Counted from the first letter of the stretch, positions 36,401-48,900 are shown. The stretch is 64,000 bases of DNA from Gonatopus flavifemur (GCA_018340375.1 JAFFJZ010000001.1:18122001-18186000), one strand, 5' to 3'. Notes: generated by a model not told the origin, from the letters alone. Numbers and translations are program-made.

Positions 36401-38072
36401 CGTGAATATCGTTCCCTATTGTTGAAAACCTCGACTCGAGAGGATAAATTTATCATTCAATTTCCTCTCTATAATTATATAATTCTTATAGTAATTCAAC
36501 CGTCCAACAAATGATTCTCAATTAAGAGAATGGAGTTTCTTCACGGAACAATAAATTCACATATTAATTAAAAGAAACCCTAGGTAGTCACGGTTATTTG
36601 AACTTTTTAGTTTCCTTCTTGAAATATTGACTTTTCTGGCAGACTTCCCAATTTCTTCGCCGACTGGCCAACGAGCTTGGAGGCATCCGACGCCGCCATA
36701 TATCGAAGAAATGAAAAGAAACTAAAGAAAACGAAGAGAGAGGATCGAGTATGAGAAAAATGAGACGAGAAAAGACGGAAAATGTGTTCGACGAAGCGCG
36801 AATACCTGAAGGTCCCCCTACAGGATAACCACCATGAGGGACCAACGCGTACCAACGTATACAAACTCTCAGACATACAAAGTTGAGGAAGTTTCTTCGA
36901 GTAGACTCTTTCCCTCTTTCTTATTCTTCAAGCACGTTCGCCTTATTCCACCCTCTTTCCGCCTCTGTTTTTCTATTGTTCCCTGCTTCCACAAGTATTT
37001 TTTTTCTCCTCATATAGTTCTCTCAACAGCTCAAATATTTCGAATTGTTTCGAAGATTATTACGCGATATTACTTCTACTGGTTCGAGAATATTTACCCT
37101 GGCCTTGTGCGCGGAGTTTGAATTTTTGAGAGTTGATCATGAGCTTCCGCATAGTCCCTTGTTAATCTCGCATGAAAAATGCCATATTTATGAACATCGA
37201 AAGTCATTTTGAAAACCGATATTAATTTTCAAGGACGCGAAGAAAAAAAACAAACGAAAAAAAAATGTTCCGAAATGAAATCAAATGAAATTCATATTAT
37301 TGGATTTTTCTCCATCCTTGCTGGCTGCTGCCGCTTCTTCATTAAATCCATCTTCATAGTTTTAATGAAGTATTCATTCTCCCATGCTTTTTGATCTTTA
37401 GAATTTCCATGATGAAAGAATATGAAACGTGGAATGTAAATTTTTATGAGAAATATGAATGCAGAATAATTTGAAACATAGAACAAAAGAGGATTCCTTA
37501 TTGTGAAACTCGAGGATTCATTAAGTCTCTGATGTGTCAAAGGAAAAGGGAGATCAATGAATAGGAATCCGATTGGATGAATTATTAGAACCATTCTACG
37601 AGCAAAGGCAGAAACAATTTTGACTTTTACTCGAGAATTGCTATCTGTATTCGAACAACTTTTCCCGTACCGAAGTTCCTTCGAATCATCTTTCATATTT
37701 ATAGACAGTTTCTGTCTCCTGCTTTGGGTATTTTTATCGAGTTATAACCCAGTTTCGAATTGATCTTCGGATGATGAAAGAATCCTCTGACAATTTGAAA
37801 TTCTTGAAAAATTCTAAAAGATATGTTCAATTCAAGTGTATTAGAAATTGAATTCTGATTGAGGGATGAATTCATAATTTTTATTGAACTAGTTTGTGGT
37901 TACACGGTTGGAGAAATGAACTAGGATTGAATGGATTATATTTTGAGTGAGAACAAATTCATTCGAACTGATGGTCGGAGTCTTTTTTGCGGTGGGCATC
38001 ATGTTACTGGTGTTTTGAACTTTCGGATATAACCCTTGGGAATTTTTTTTGCGATTTCTCAGTCAAAAGTTA
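33422..38072. other. Intronic stretch, no gene or element seen
   Basis: About 4.6 kb with no supported feature. At 33584-33620 a short segment (ATATCTCTATGCGAGACTACCCG) is the inverse of 33128-33150, so the MITE at 33158 may sit inside an older inverted-repeat element. Open frames at 36022-36276 and 36594-36876 lack motifs. Confidence 0.45.
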
Positions 38073-38372
38073 TACACGGAGAGAATTTTGTAGTATAGAT
38101 TACTACAATTATTTTGTAACGCTGGACTATCCTGACACTCTGACTAAAATCACTGAACGTTTATTCAGAAATGCTTTGCATGCATCCCTTTTTACGATTG
38201 AAACATTGTAACCTTTCTTTGTTTTGTTTCCAATTTTACTATAATCTATCGTAATTTAAATCATTATCATCGCAATATTCCTCGTAATGTCAGTATGGTC
38301 CAACTTTACAAAAACATAGTAATATTGAATACATTTTTTATGCAATGTAGACTACAAAATTTTCTCCGTGTA
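38073..38372. mobile_element. MITE with TACACGGAGARAATTTTGTA ends
   Basis: A 22-bp inverted repeat (38073-38094 and 38351-38372), 21 of 22 matching, includes TA at the outside, as for a TA-duplicating Tc1/mariner-type MITE. Its terminal bases resemble the outer element at 43972-45905 (TACACGCAGAAAAAA). Confidence 0.9.
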
Positions 38373-38663
38373 GTCATAGCGTTTCAAGTTTGATTTAACA
38401 TCGAGAATATATAGTTTGAAAATGGCCAATACGTGTTTGATATTGGGATGATCCTGTTCTGCGCGCAGGGCGCAGTGGAGTTTTTTGTGCAGTCCTTTGC
38501 TTTATGAACAGCTTCGCTACATCTATAGCATATCCCGCTCTTATCTGTGCCTGATCAATCTCCAGAGCCATATGCCCTTGCATTAAGAATCTGGAACAAC
38601 GGATGTTCTGCTATTTATCCCTGATTCAGCAGTATACGCATCATATTTTCAATTTACCCGCTC

Positions 38664-39285
38664 CAGAGTGGTTCAAAAACCCAAAAACGTGGCCAAAAAT
38701 ATAAGGAGTCCTTAAATCCGCTTGAACTCCCCACTTTGAGTCGCTGAATACGAATCCATTGTCAAAATGTCCAAAATTTATTATGGCTGATCAAAACTCG
38801 AAAATTCATCGGATTTCTTTGAAATTTAACACCCAAGGGTTTTCGGGATCGTTGAATACGAATCCGTTCTGGAAATTTCGAAATTCAAAAAGTCCATTTG
38901 AAATCCGTGTTCAGCAGTCTTCAATACCCTCAGATAACACAATTTCCTGAATTCCAATTGTTCCTCAAAAATATCCACCATACTGGATCCACTATAAAAA
39001 AGAAATTATTTTTGAAAGATCTGATGTCAGATTTATAATAAGCGACCCAAAAAACCCTGAGACAATGGAATGTTTCGGTATCTACAAGTTGTTTCCAAAA
39101 CATAGTCACCATATTGAATCCGCAATTTTGTTTTTGAAAAATCTCATGCCAACTTCATAATCAGCGACCCAAAAAACCCTTGGAGAATGGAATGTTCCAG
39201 TATCTAACAGTTTTTTTCCTAATTCATGGCCGCCATATTGGCTCTACCATCTTGTTTTTTGTTTTTGCGTTTTCGAACCACTGTG
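38664..39285. mobile_element. MITE with CAGAGTGGTTCAAAAAC ends and internal duplication
   Basis: The left end CAGAGTGGTTCAAAAACCC and the inverted right end CACAGTGGTTCGAAAACGC bound 622 bp. Inside, a unit of about 115-120 bp is repeated. The core AAGCGACCCAAAAAACCCTG, AATGGAATGTTTCGGTATCTA (39040-39083) recurs as CAGCGACCCAAAAAACCCTT, AATGGAATGTTCCAGTATCTA (39162-39205), followed each time by CACCATATTG or CGCCATATTGG. No transposase. Confidence 0.8.
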
Positions 39286-39609
39286 CGCCCCGAGGAGATC
39301 ATTTGTGTTCTTTTCACTCAATGAAACTGTAGCGATCTCCTGCTCTCCAAGGGCATTCTTTGCCAGATAAATTTTGATATTCTGTGTCCCGCTTCAACTT
39401 TTTTCTGATAGGAACTTCATCGTGTAAACGCAAGGGGTCAGGAGAGCTATTGTCGCGCCCATCAGTAAAGATAATCCCAACCTGATATATCGTCGGACGC
39501 ATCGAGAATGCTCCCGTTAACAATTCTGAATCTGTTTTTTGTTTGAAGGATTTTTCCTCAAAGATATCGTGCAGAGTTCTACACTGGGAAATGAACAATT
39601 CTAGATTAA

Positions 39610-41362
39610 GGTGAGGTTCTCATCAAGCAAATTCCAGGATAAGGTGATTTTGTACATGAAAAAAATTTTCTCAAGTCAAAGGGTTCGTATCCCGAAACTT
39701 CAAAGGCGCTTTTCTCGAAACCATGTTTTTCAAGTTTGGCTCCGCGATATCTCAAAAACTACTGAACGGATCGCTCTTTTTTTTATTTTGGAGCTGATTG
39801 AATTTATCGGAGGATGAACCTAAATTGTGATGACAGTTGCCTTTTTTTTCTTTATATAGCACTTCTGAGAGCGAAAAAAAGGTGAAAAATCGGTATGGAG
39901 AACCATACAGTACTTTCATGTTTCTAACGAAAATAAAAATATTGGGGAAAAAATGTGCAAAAAAAATTTGGATAAATTTGGGGGCGGGGAGGAGGGGGAA
40001 ATTTCCTTGTATTTAAGGAATGGAAGTACCATATGGTTCTCCATACTGATTTTTACTTTTATTTCTCTTGAAATATCTTACACAATATTTTCAGAACGCG
40101 TCATCCAATTGAGATCAGAATCGATAGGCCTCGTGTCCCCTCTAAAACGACCATAATAATAGAAACATTATTCCAATCGGTGCATTTTGAGGACACTTAT
40201 CGTGGGCCAAAGGGTGCGTCAAATAAGCCTTATGAGCGCAAGAAATTTTTCTACAGTTTTCAATCGATTGGGATGAAATTCACGTGGGGTGGCCATTGGG
40301 TGATGGCTAAAACGTAGCACAAATTTTATAAGGATCGGATAATAGGAAGCGAAGATGTGAGCAGTCGCAAAATCACGATTTTCGTTTAAAGCATTTTCCG
40401 CTATTATTTTCAGAACGCGTTATCCGATCGATATCAGAATCAATAGGCCTCGTGTCCCCTCTGAAACTAACGTATTGATGGAAACATTATTCCAATCGGT
40501 GCGTTTTGAGGAGATTTATCGTGCGCCAAAGGGTGCGTCAAATAAGCCGCATGGGCGGAAACAATTTGTCCACAGTTTTCAACCGATCGGGATGAAATTC
40601 ACGTGGGGTCACCATCGGGTCATGATTAAAACGTAGCACAAATTTCATAACGATCGGATGATAGGAAGCGAAGATATGAGCAGTCGCAAAATCACGATTC
40701 TCGTTTAAAACGTTTTCCGCTATTATTTTCGGAAAGCGTTATCCGATCGAGACCAGAATCAATAGGCCTCAATGCGCCGCTGGGCCGAACATATTAAAAA
40801 AAAAATGAATCCTATCTGTGCATTCTGAGGAGAGTTATCGTGCGCCAAAGAGTACACATACATACACACACACATTTTTGGGGATCGTCTTTTTTCGACG
40901 TTTTAAAACGTTTGGCAAAGGTGGAATACCCCCTTCTGCATAACGGATTTTTCACCCTAATACAATACTTCCATTTCCTTATATATAAGGAACATGGAAG
41001 TAAAAACGCTACCAAAAGTTTGCATGTCCGTCATTTCTTAATTTCGGTCTTTTCATTGGTTTTATTGGTACAACCTCCAACAAGAATAATATATTTCATA
41101 AAAATTTTTGGATTTTTGATTTCTGATAATTTTTGCAAGTACTATAGTGGCGGCCGATTGATCACTGTTTTTTTAGACGGTCACGTTTCAACGCGTTTCA
41201 ACAATTCTCATGGCATTATTTTTCACTGAAAAGAATTTGTTTATGTACTTCAAGACTCAATTAACAAGTGTAAAAACCCCCGAGGTTTTATTCACTTCCT
41301 TCCATGAAAGAAAAATTCCAGAAAATTACCTTATTTTGGGGTCGCTAGATGAGAACCTCCCC
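39610..41362. mobile_element. TTAA-flanked element, long form (1.75 kb)
   Basis: Ends GGTGAGGTTCTCATCAAGC (left) and GGGGAGGTTCTCATCTAGC (inverted right), with the inverted repeat continuing through AATAAGGTRATTTT. TTAA flanks both ends (39606-39609 and 41363-41366), as for piggyBac-type insertion, though no piggyBac transposase is seen. It contains a hairpin-forming segment (39892-40052, arms GGTATGGAGAACCATA and its inverse) and 319-bp tandem repeats (40092-40852). The right 250 bp holds a frame (LVQPPTRIIYFIKIFGF...) also readable in the copy at 62938-63405. A third, one-ended copy starts at 49095. Confidence 0.85.
40092..40852. repeat. 319-bp tandem repeat, about 2.4 copies
   Basis: Units start at 40092, 40411 and 40730, each 319 bp apart and beginning CAGAACGCGTYATCCRATYG. 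Shared text includes AATAGGCCTCGTGTCCCCTC, GGGTGCGTCAAATAAGC, GATGAAATTCACGTGGGGT and GCAGTCGCAAAATCACGATT. The third copy is cut after about 120 bp. The reverse complement of the middle part is the core of the block at 3176-4175. Confidence 0.92.
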
Positions 41363-41366
41363 TTAA

Positions 41367-43451
41367 CCTGAAAACAATGTTGCATTGGCATTAGTAGTAA
41401 GCTATTTCGATGCAACTGCTTCCTTTTTTGAAACATAAACGATTTAGTAAGCAACATCAGTACAGCGAAGGCATTTCTCAAAGAACTTCTCTCAGAACGC
41501 TGGAAGAAATTTTCGGAGAGAAATCGAAGAAATTCCACATAAAAATTCCTACAAGATATCCCTTTGTGTTACATGATATATCTTTTAGAATATTCCAAGA
41601 GAAGAATTCCCCGAAACTCTTAATTGAGTAAGAGGATTGCTCCCAATAAATTTTATTCGCCGCATTACAGAGTGTAGTATTCGGTAATACGATTACTTCT
41701 CTGGAAAACCAGTGATTATTTCCCTAGTATTATCTATACAGATAGCGTTTGGTCTCCGTTGACTATCCACAATTTACTGGCGAGTGAAGTACATTTGAGG
41801 TCTGATCAGTGACTAGCAGATGCACTGCCAAAACACGATTACAAATCAAACCGTCACACGTGAGCTCTGTTTATTGTACGAAAATGTAGAATTTCTCGAT
41901 TGTCGGTAATTCACACAACACTCCGCATTAAATTCAATAGCGAAGTGCAATGCACAATCCACATCCGAAAAATGTATACAACCTTCACATCTCTTAACGA
42001 ATCTCATGTTTTTTTTTTCACAAGATCTCGATTCTTCGATCTGTGATTTATTTATTGACTCAGTCAAGACCCGAGAAAGATCGAGGTCAACTTAATCAAG
42101 TCCTTAATCGAATCAACTAAATTCGGATGCCCTGCGAAATGAATGAGTACTATTTCGCTCTGGATTCGATAAACCACATATATTTAATCAGTTTCTCAAT
42201 CAAAGGTATCAAATTTGAAATGAGATGTTGCTGTTGAAATTCTCAGATCACAATTTCATAACATACATAAAACATTTGGTAAGTTCCGAGGGTTGTGTAT
42301 CACCACTCTCGACAAAATATTGAACTCGAGCCAAACAGGAGACTGAATTTATACCGAGAATTAATTTCAATGATGAGAGATTTAGATGTACAATTTGGCA
42401 TCTCTTCCAAATATTTTCAAATTAATTTCAATGGATAATGTGAGTCGATGCGATAGTAAAGGTTTGTTCAAATAAAATTACTTGAAGAGAAAATTGATTG
42501 AAATGGAACATATATTTCTCTCGCGTTACTCAACAAATTGCTTGTGGATTAATAATAATTTTTTACAAGGCTTGATTATTGAAAACGAAAATTTTTCATC
42601 CCAGTAGTTGAGGTTTTAATCATTCTCCTAAGATTCCATCGCATGTTGTAGAAGAATTTTAATAACTATAAATCACCAGGGAAATCGATTTCGTGTCCTC
42701 CTGCAAAATTGGAGAATTTATTCTTCGTCTCGTCTTCCAACGGATTGTTCGCCGCTTAAATGCCAAACCAAATTGAACGAAGGGCAACGCTTGGTTCATG
42801 AATAAAACGCTAGTTATCAAGATCGTAAATTGCTAAGGAAAGGCCCTACGACCGTTAGTACTGACGTTTTTGGAACGAAGAGGGCAAGTACCTGTAAGCA
42901 TCGGCCACCCATCGAGCCTCCAACTTCGTTCCATTCTTACATATGCCTACGCGACTTCATAAGAACTAACTATATACCAGTCGAATTTCATGCATCAGCG
43001 ATGGAATTTGATTTATGCTCACGGAATTCTGCTGGCACGGAAGAGAACGGATATGGAATTTTAGATGTCTACAAAAATATGCTTGATTGAAAATTACTCA
43101 TCTTCCAGGATGATTTCAATTATCGGTTATAGTGATCGATAATCTAGACCAATCTCTCACTACAGGAATATCGAATTCTTGCAAATGCTAGCTCAGCATA
43201 TAATTCGCTGACTTTATTTTGCGGTTCTGCTATTGAAAAAGCTGTAGTCTCGAAATGTTTTCAAAGATAGCTGAATTTTGAGTATTGTCATGTATAGAAT
43301 AGCGAACAGATTCAACCGTAGTATTTGAAATTTCTCACTGTAATAGCTGAGAACTTATACGAAACCTGATTTTGCTGTAGCAACGAACGTTTTGCTGTGA
43401 CAGCTATCTATTTGCTATCCCGGCAATCTTGTTAGCTACGATGTAAGCATT
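41367..43451. other. Intronic stretch, no gene or element seen
   Basis: No supported feature. The frame at 42830-43090 (86 codons) is isolated, has no splice sites or motif, and is taken as chance. Confidence 0.5.
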
Positions 43452-43859
43452 ATCCCTAGTGAAAAGTAAACATATATGATCCATATATAATTCATACATA
43501 ATACATATATAATCCATATATGGTCCATATATGAAAACGTGTGGAATCATATATAATCCATATATAATCCATATACAATCCATATATGACCATATATGGT
43601 CCAATTATAATGCATATATAATCCATGTATGGAGAATATTCCATATATGACAGAATTTTTTTCATATGTGAAAAAATCTTGCATTCATGGGTCATATATG
43701 GATTACATATGAATTATATATGGATCATATATGGGTCATACATGGATTCAATATGGATTATGTAGGGATTATATATGGCCATGTATGACCATATATGAAT
43801 TTTATATGGATCACAGATGATTTTTATATGTTCTTATATGATTCATTTTTACTAGGGTT
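43452..43859. repeat. Palindromic 11-bp-period ATATATGG array
   Basis: CCCTAGTGAAAAGT at the left and CCCTAGTAAAAATG inverted at the right bound about 408 bp. The left half is a string of 11-12-bp units of the type CCATATATAAT (43469-43650); the right half holds the same units inverted (43690-43840). The frames on both strands here (rich in Tyr, Met and Ile) are products of the repeat. Exact CCATATATGG, a perfect CArG-box sequence, occurs at 43514-43523 and 43590-43599. Probably an expanded satellite-like MITE interior. Confidence 0.85.
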
Positions 43860-44064
43860 AACTGTGTCAGCAAAATTTGCTTACTATTCTGTATATAACA
43901 CTAAGAATTTTGCTAGTCCAGCGAAAAATTCGCTGTTTCAGTCAATCATATTGCAAAAAGATTTACTATTCTACACGCAGAAAAAAGGTATCTAACAAAT
44001 TACTACACTTTATCGTGAAATACGGACAAAATCACATTTTGGGGTTATGTATTACATGTCGTCA

Positions 44065-44526
44065 TTAACCCTTAGCTGCCACACTGGAGTCAAACTGACT
44101 CCAACATGATTCAATCTTGAATTACCATCAAGAAACTCAATAATTCGAACTCTTCGCGCAATCTGGTGCCACTTTAGAGTTTCTTCACCTCACTCCACCC
44201 TAGCGTGACATGATTGTCCATGTTTCATATAATTTTTTTCCATGATACAGTGATAATTTCATCTAGAACCGAGAATATACCCATTGATCGATGAAAAGAA
44301 GCGATGCCATGTGTGCTGCACACATAATTTTTGCACAACTTCGAAATTAATTTTCCTTTAGGTAAATTATTTGACTGGAAATGGGAATAGTTTTAGTACT
44401 CTCTAAAATTTTTCCAAGGCTCATGTACGCATAGCTTGGCTTTGGTATACATTTACAGTTGGGGTCATCATCGACCCCAGTGTGGCAGCTATGTTACACT
44501 GGCGAAGTGTGGCAGCTAAGGGTTAA
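44065..44526. mobile_element. piggyBac-type MITE with TTAA duplication
   Basis: TTAA (44065-44068) then CCCTTAGCTGCCACACTGG; at the other end GTGTGGCAGCTAAGGG then TTAA (44523-44526). The terminal 16 bp are a perfect inverted repeat, and CCAGTGTGGCAGCT is present a second time at 44477-44490 as a subterminal repeat. The 454-bp interior has no transposase. TTAA target duplication with CCC/GGG-containing ends is the hallmark of piggyBac-type elements. Confidence 0.9.
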
Positions 44527-44606
44527 AATTACTATACTTTCTATCAATAAATAACAGAATTCCATCACTCTTTACTGGAAAGTATAGTAATTTTAATGAC
44601 AACATA

Positions 44607-45819
44607 CAGGGTGGTGCAAAAGTCTGGATACACTTTGATAACTTCTGAACGGGTGAAGATAATTAGATGATTTTTTTTCAATCAAACGGGGGAACAGGAT
44701 CTATCATATCAGGGGGGTGAGAAGTCCTCAACTTTGAAGGAGGCGCTGAAGGGACAGAGGGGGGCAAAATCTTGAATTAGATGAGGAGACCTTTCTAACA
44801 ATCGAACGTTCGGAGATCTTTGGATGGTTTTTTCAATCAAATAGGGAGGAAAGAATGTATCATTCTATGGAGCTGGATTCCTGAGAACAATCGTAAATCA
44901 TGAATAACAATGGATCCTTCGACGAACCTAAGATAAATAAGAAATAATTGTAGAGGGATTGTCATTTTCAGTTTGGCTTTTCGATATTCTCGATGATTCT
45001 CGAACATTTTTGGATAACTTTGCTTATTTTCGATATTTCCGAACATTTTCGGATAATTTTGCGTAGAAGTAGCACTCATCACTCCTGAAATTTTGCGGAA
45101 CGTAGGTGAAAGTTGTTATAATCGTCTCGCCTACTGTACGGAATGTTCAGGCAACCATTTTGAACACCTCACTCAAGTCCCCCGCTATACCGTGTTTTGC
45201 CAAAACATGGCTGATATTCGGGAATGGAAGAAAACTATATCTGGAATGTAGGAATGGCTGTGACTCGTCGAAGAATTGACTGATTTCATGAAGTCAAAAA
45301 CCATTAGATTTGTGTTGAAAAACGCCATTCAAAGATGTGTCCCAAGCCCCTAAATTAATCTGAGATTCTTGTCTTCCCTACCACCCCCATAGCCCTCACC
45401 CGGAGTTTTGGATTCTCATTTCCATGGGAAGATAGAATCTTTCTCACCATTTGATCGAAAGAACCATCCAAAGATCACCAATCGGTCGATTGTTAGAAAG
45501 GTGTACATGGGCTCTGATTGTTCCCAGAACGATCTTCAAGTGGGCATTACTTCACCGAAAAATTGACCGATTTCAAAGAACAAAAAACGGCTGTATTTGG
45601 ACTAGGAATCCTCATCGAATGAGCTATCACAAGCCCCTTCCCCATCCTATTTAGGATTTTACCACCCTCCGTCCCTTCAGCGCCCCCTTCAAGGTTGAGG
45701 AATTCTTACCCCCCTGATATGATAGATCCTGTTCCCCCGTTTAATTTAGAAAAAATCATCGAATTATCTTCACCCGTTCAGAAGTTATCAAGGTGTATCC
45801 AAACTCTTGCACCACCCTG
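44607..45819. mobile_element. 1.2-kb foldback element, CAGGGTGGTGCAAAAG type
   Basis: Inverted repeats of about 180 bp start CAGGGTGGTGCAAAAGTCTG (left) and CAGGGTGGTGCAAGAGTTTG (inverted right) and are flanked by TA (44605-44606 and 45820-45821). The arms continue to match in patches further in (TTTCTAACAATCGA, GATCTTTGGATGGTT). No transposase frame. The terminal CAGGGTG and the TA duplication link it to the foldback at 1348-1919. Confidence 0.92.
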
Positions 45820-45905
45820 TATAATACATAACCTCAAATTTGTGATTTTGTCCCTATTTTACTATAAAGTATAGTAATTTTTTAAGTAACTTTTCTCTGG
45901 ATGTA

Positions 45906-48900
45906 TGTATAATATCACGGATTATTCATAGAGGAAAAAGTATCGCTGCTATGACAAGCAGGTCTGTTACTATAGCACCTACAAAAAAATTAGCTGAAAG
46001 AGCAAGAAAACTGATTGGCACAACTACGTTTTTTTTTTTGCTGACTCAAACAAATTTGTTAACAAAACTAAAGCCTTAGCTGCTGGAGTGAATATTTTTG
46101 CAAGGACAACAAATTTCTCCGTGGGCGCTATATGTAGCAAAGCATTTGTTTCCCGTGTTGCGTCAGTAAATTTGTTTTCTCCATGCATTAACGTAACTCA
46201 AAGGGGAAAATTCGTTATCCCAGTAAAAATACACAGTGAAAACACGGTGAATTCATCCACGTCTAGTTCTCCATTGCCTCCCATGAATTATACTCACAGA
46301 AACGAAGAGGAGAACCACATAATTTTTAGATACAGCATGCACGGCGTGACGGTTTTTTCTTTATTTTTCTCATCCCAATCGAATACATAAAACCCGAGAA
46401 AGAGAAACGCATGTCGTAGTTTTGTAAACAATAATCACGCCGTTGTTCCTAGCCTCTCGTTCCATCACGTATTTGGTCGTGCATGAAGCTCGAAAACGCC
46501 ACAAAAATATCGAGTGATTGATTTTATGTGGAGTCATATGGTAGATACACGTACACTGGCTCAGATGTGCAGTATATATCAATATACGGATCTGTCTCTC
46601 TTTTATATTTCCACCGGGTCTGGTCGGGTGGATATTGATTTATTCATCGCGGAAATTGAGCGTAATGGCACGCAAAATGCATCTAAGCATCCACCCATTA
46701 TACTGTGTGTGCATACAGAGTGTTCCAGATACTGTTCATAAAAAGTATTCTTGAAATTCTAATTTTTTATCATTCCATTGAGATGAAAAATTCAACAAAA
46801 ACAACAACAACAACGTGGAATACAATAATATTCAGGATGACAGCCTTATTTCCATGTGCTCTTGATCGCTTTGAGAATACACGGTCGAATTCGCCTGAAT
46901 TGTCAATATCGATCAATTAATCTCTGTAGACCAAACTTTGATAGCCTTTGATCAACAGATGTGAGCTGTGAAGCCTCTTTAGTACCTATAATTTGCAACG
47001 TTTGTACCCAGTCTCTGTAATTCGACTATTATTAATTAACTCTGCGTGGATTCGACTTCGAAATCCCCGATCGATCAAGGATATGTTTCTTTCCGCTGAG
47101 AGATGCTTTCGAATCGATATATCTACCTTCTTCTCGCGCACGATCATCCTCTCAATAATTCTCATACGTTCTATAATGATAAGCTCGAGATTCTCCATTC
47201 TTCTGATTCTCCTTGTCTCCGTCATAACGTGTCCTCTGTGCAATCTGGATGTGCATGTCCCCTATGACACACCGAATGTGTAACTCTATGCGATGTTAGA
47301 GCTAGCGAGTTATTCCGAGGGTGACACCGAACGAACTCACGTGGAGCGTTTATCACATTACTATCAGCCTGGAGTCGTACAGTGGTCTCCTCCATCACAA
47401 CATTGCGGAAACTCATGACGGTCTTATCAGAATCCCACTCGTGGTGCACCTTGAATTTATTCTCGTGAAAATTAACCGCTTTCTGGAAGGTAACAGGTGT
47501 ATATAATCATTCCAGATACCTGATATAAGGAAATTGATTATATTTTGTGTGTGAATTGTTTCCAACAACTCTGGAAGGAATATCTAACGTTTCGAATTCT
47601 TGAACATAAAACTTCAAAGACGCAAAGATTTTTTAATCCTTAATTTTCCGATATAGGATGCTATTACGGAAGAATTTAGTGGCCAATACAGTTTTATCTT
47701 GGTGGTATATGGGATCAGATACGGGAAGACGCGGAGAGTAAATGTGAAAATATACGATACCTTCAAGGTTTTATCCAAGGACACAAAAGAAAGTAGTTTA
47801 CCGAGCTAGCGAGGTATCTATGAACGGTTAATGAAACGGTTGAGAGCGAAAATTGATTTTGAAAGACACAAAAGAAATATAATGTACACAATTAACTCAC
47901 AATCCTTCAAAACCGAATGGAATTATTACCCCCCTAAATTCTCCAACGATTCCACACAAAGAGAAATTTGTTCCCGTGTTTATATGTCTACTACATAATT
48001 TGAATACTGAATATCAATATTTGGGTACGAAGATTGTATACGAACAATATACGTGAGTCATAAACAGAAATGATAATACATGATTTGAATTCGATTCATA
48101 TACACGAGCTACATTTCATGCATATGTGATCATATTCCATTGAAATACGCATGGATCGTATATATGAGGATTTTTCTTTCCTAATAATCTGTAATGATCA
48201 TCGGCAGGCGATATGAAATATCTGGATGAATATTTACGCTGCAGGATTCGAGTTTAGATCGACACGAAATCTCGAGTCGATCCTACGTTCACAATATATT
48301 CAGGGAATTTCATTGCTCTGTTTTGCGACTATATGAGATTCTTCTTCTTCACACCTTCATTTTCTTTGCGTCATAGCTTTGGCCAACGGGTACACTATAT
48401 ACAAGAACGCCACGAATAATTGCCAGTCTGTCGGTCCCTAGCGAGTAAATGAATCTAATTGCATCTGAAATTTAAATGGGCCTTTGAAATTTGCATTTAA
48501 TACGCCTCGCGCTGTCTAACTAGCCGTGAGCGCGAAGCTCGATAAAGCGAAAGACCTCCATCACTCGACTCGGGATATTCTCTCACAGCGGGGCTTGTAT
48601 TTCCATCCTTTTGTTATATTATACTTCAAAACTCACCTCAAAAACATTTGCCGTGTCGTTCAGGAAACGATACCTCTCTGTAATTTGACCACAAGTTTGA
48701 TCTCGTTATTCGTCTGGGATCGAACTTCTTTCTCAACTTTTTTGAAGAATTTCATTCCCTTATTAGGTCCCTGTGAGGGGAGATAAGAATTATAAATGTA
48801 TTTTATATATTCAAAAACTTGAATATCTAGAGGAATTATTCACCTAGAAAAATTCAGGAGTTTTTGTTTCCTTCTGGGGAATTTTCTCTGTGGGTTGAGT

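Larger units (their letters stand above)
43972..45905. mobile_element. Outer TA-flanked MITE, split by two later insertions
   Basis: The left arm TACACGCAGAAAAAAGG followed by AAATTACTACACTTTATCG and GGACAAAATCACA (43972-44054) pairs with the inverted right arm TACATCCAGAGAAAAGT, AAATTACTATACTTTATAG and GGACAAAATCACA (45824-45905). Inside, AATTACTATACTTTC and GAAAGTATAGTAATT (44525-44600) form a second hairpin. A TTAA element (44065-44526) and a foldback element (44607-45819) have inserted into it. Removing both leaves an element of only about 260 bp. Confidence 0.85.

Noticed and set aside
43404..43695. Tyr/Met-rich minus-strand proteins
   Set aside because: Direct translation of the ATATATGG array; no independent evidence of coding.
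46986..47283. Overlapping plus and minus frames with a hydrophobic, Ile-rich product
   Set aside because: Both strands are open over the same bases without splice sites or conserved motif, a pattern of composition rather than coding.
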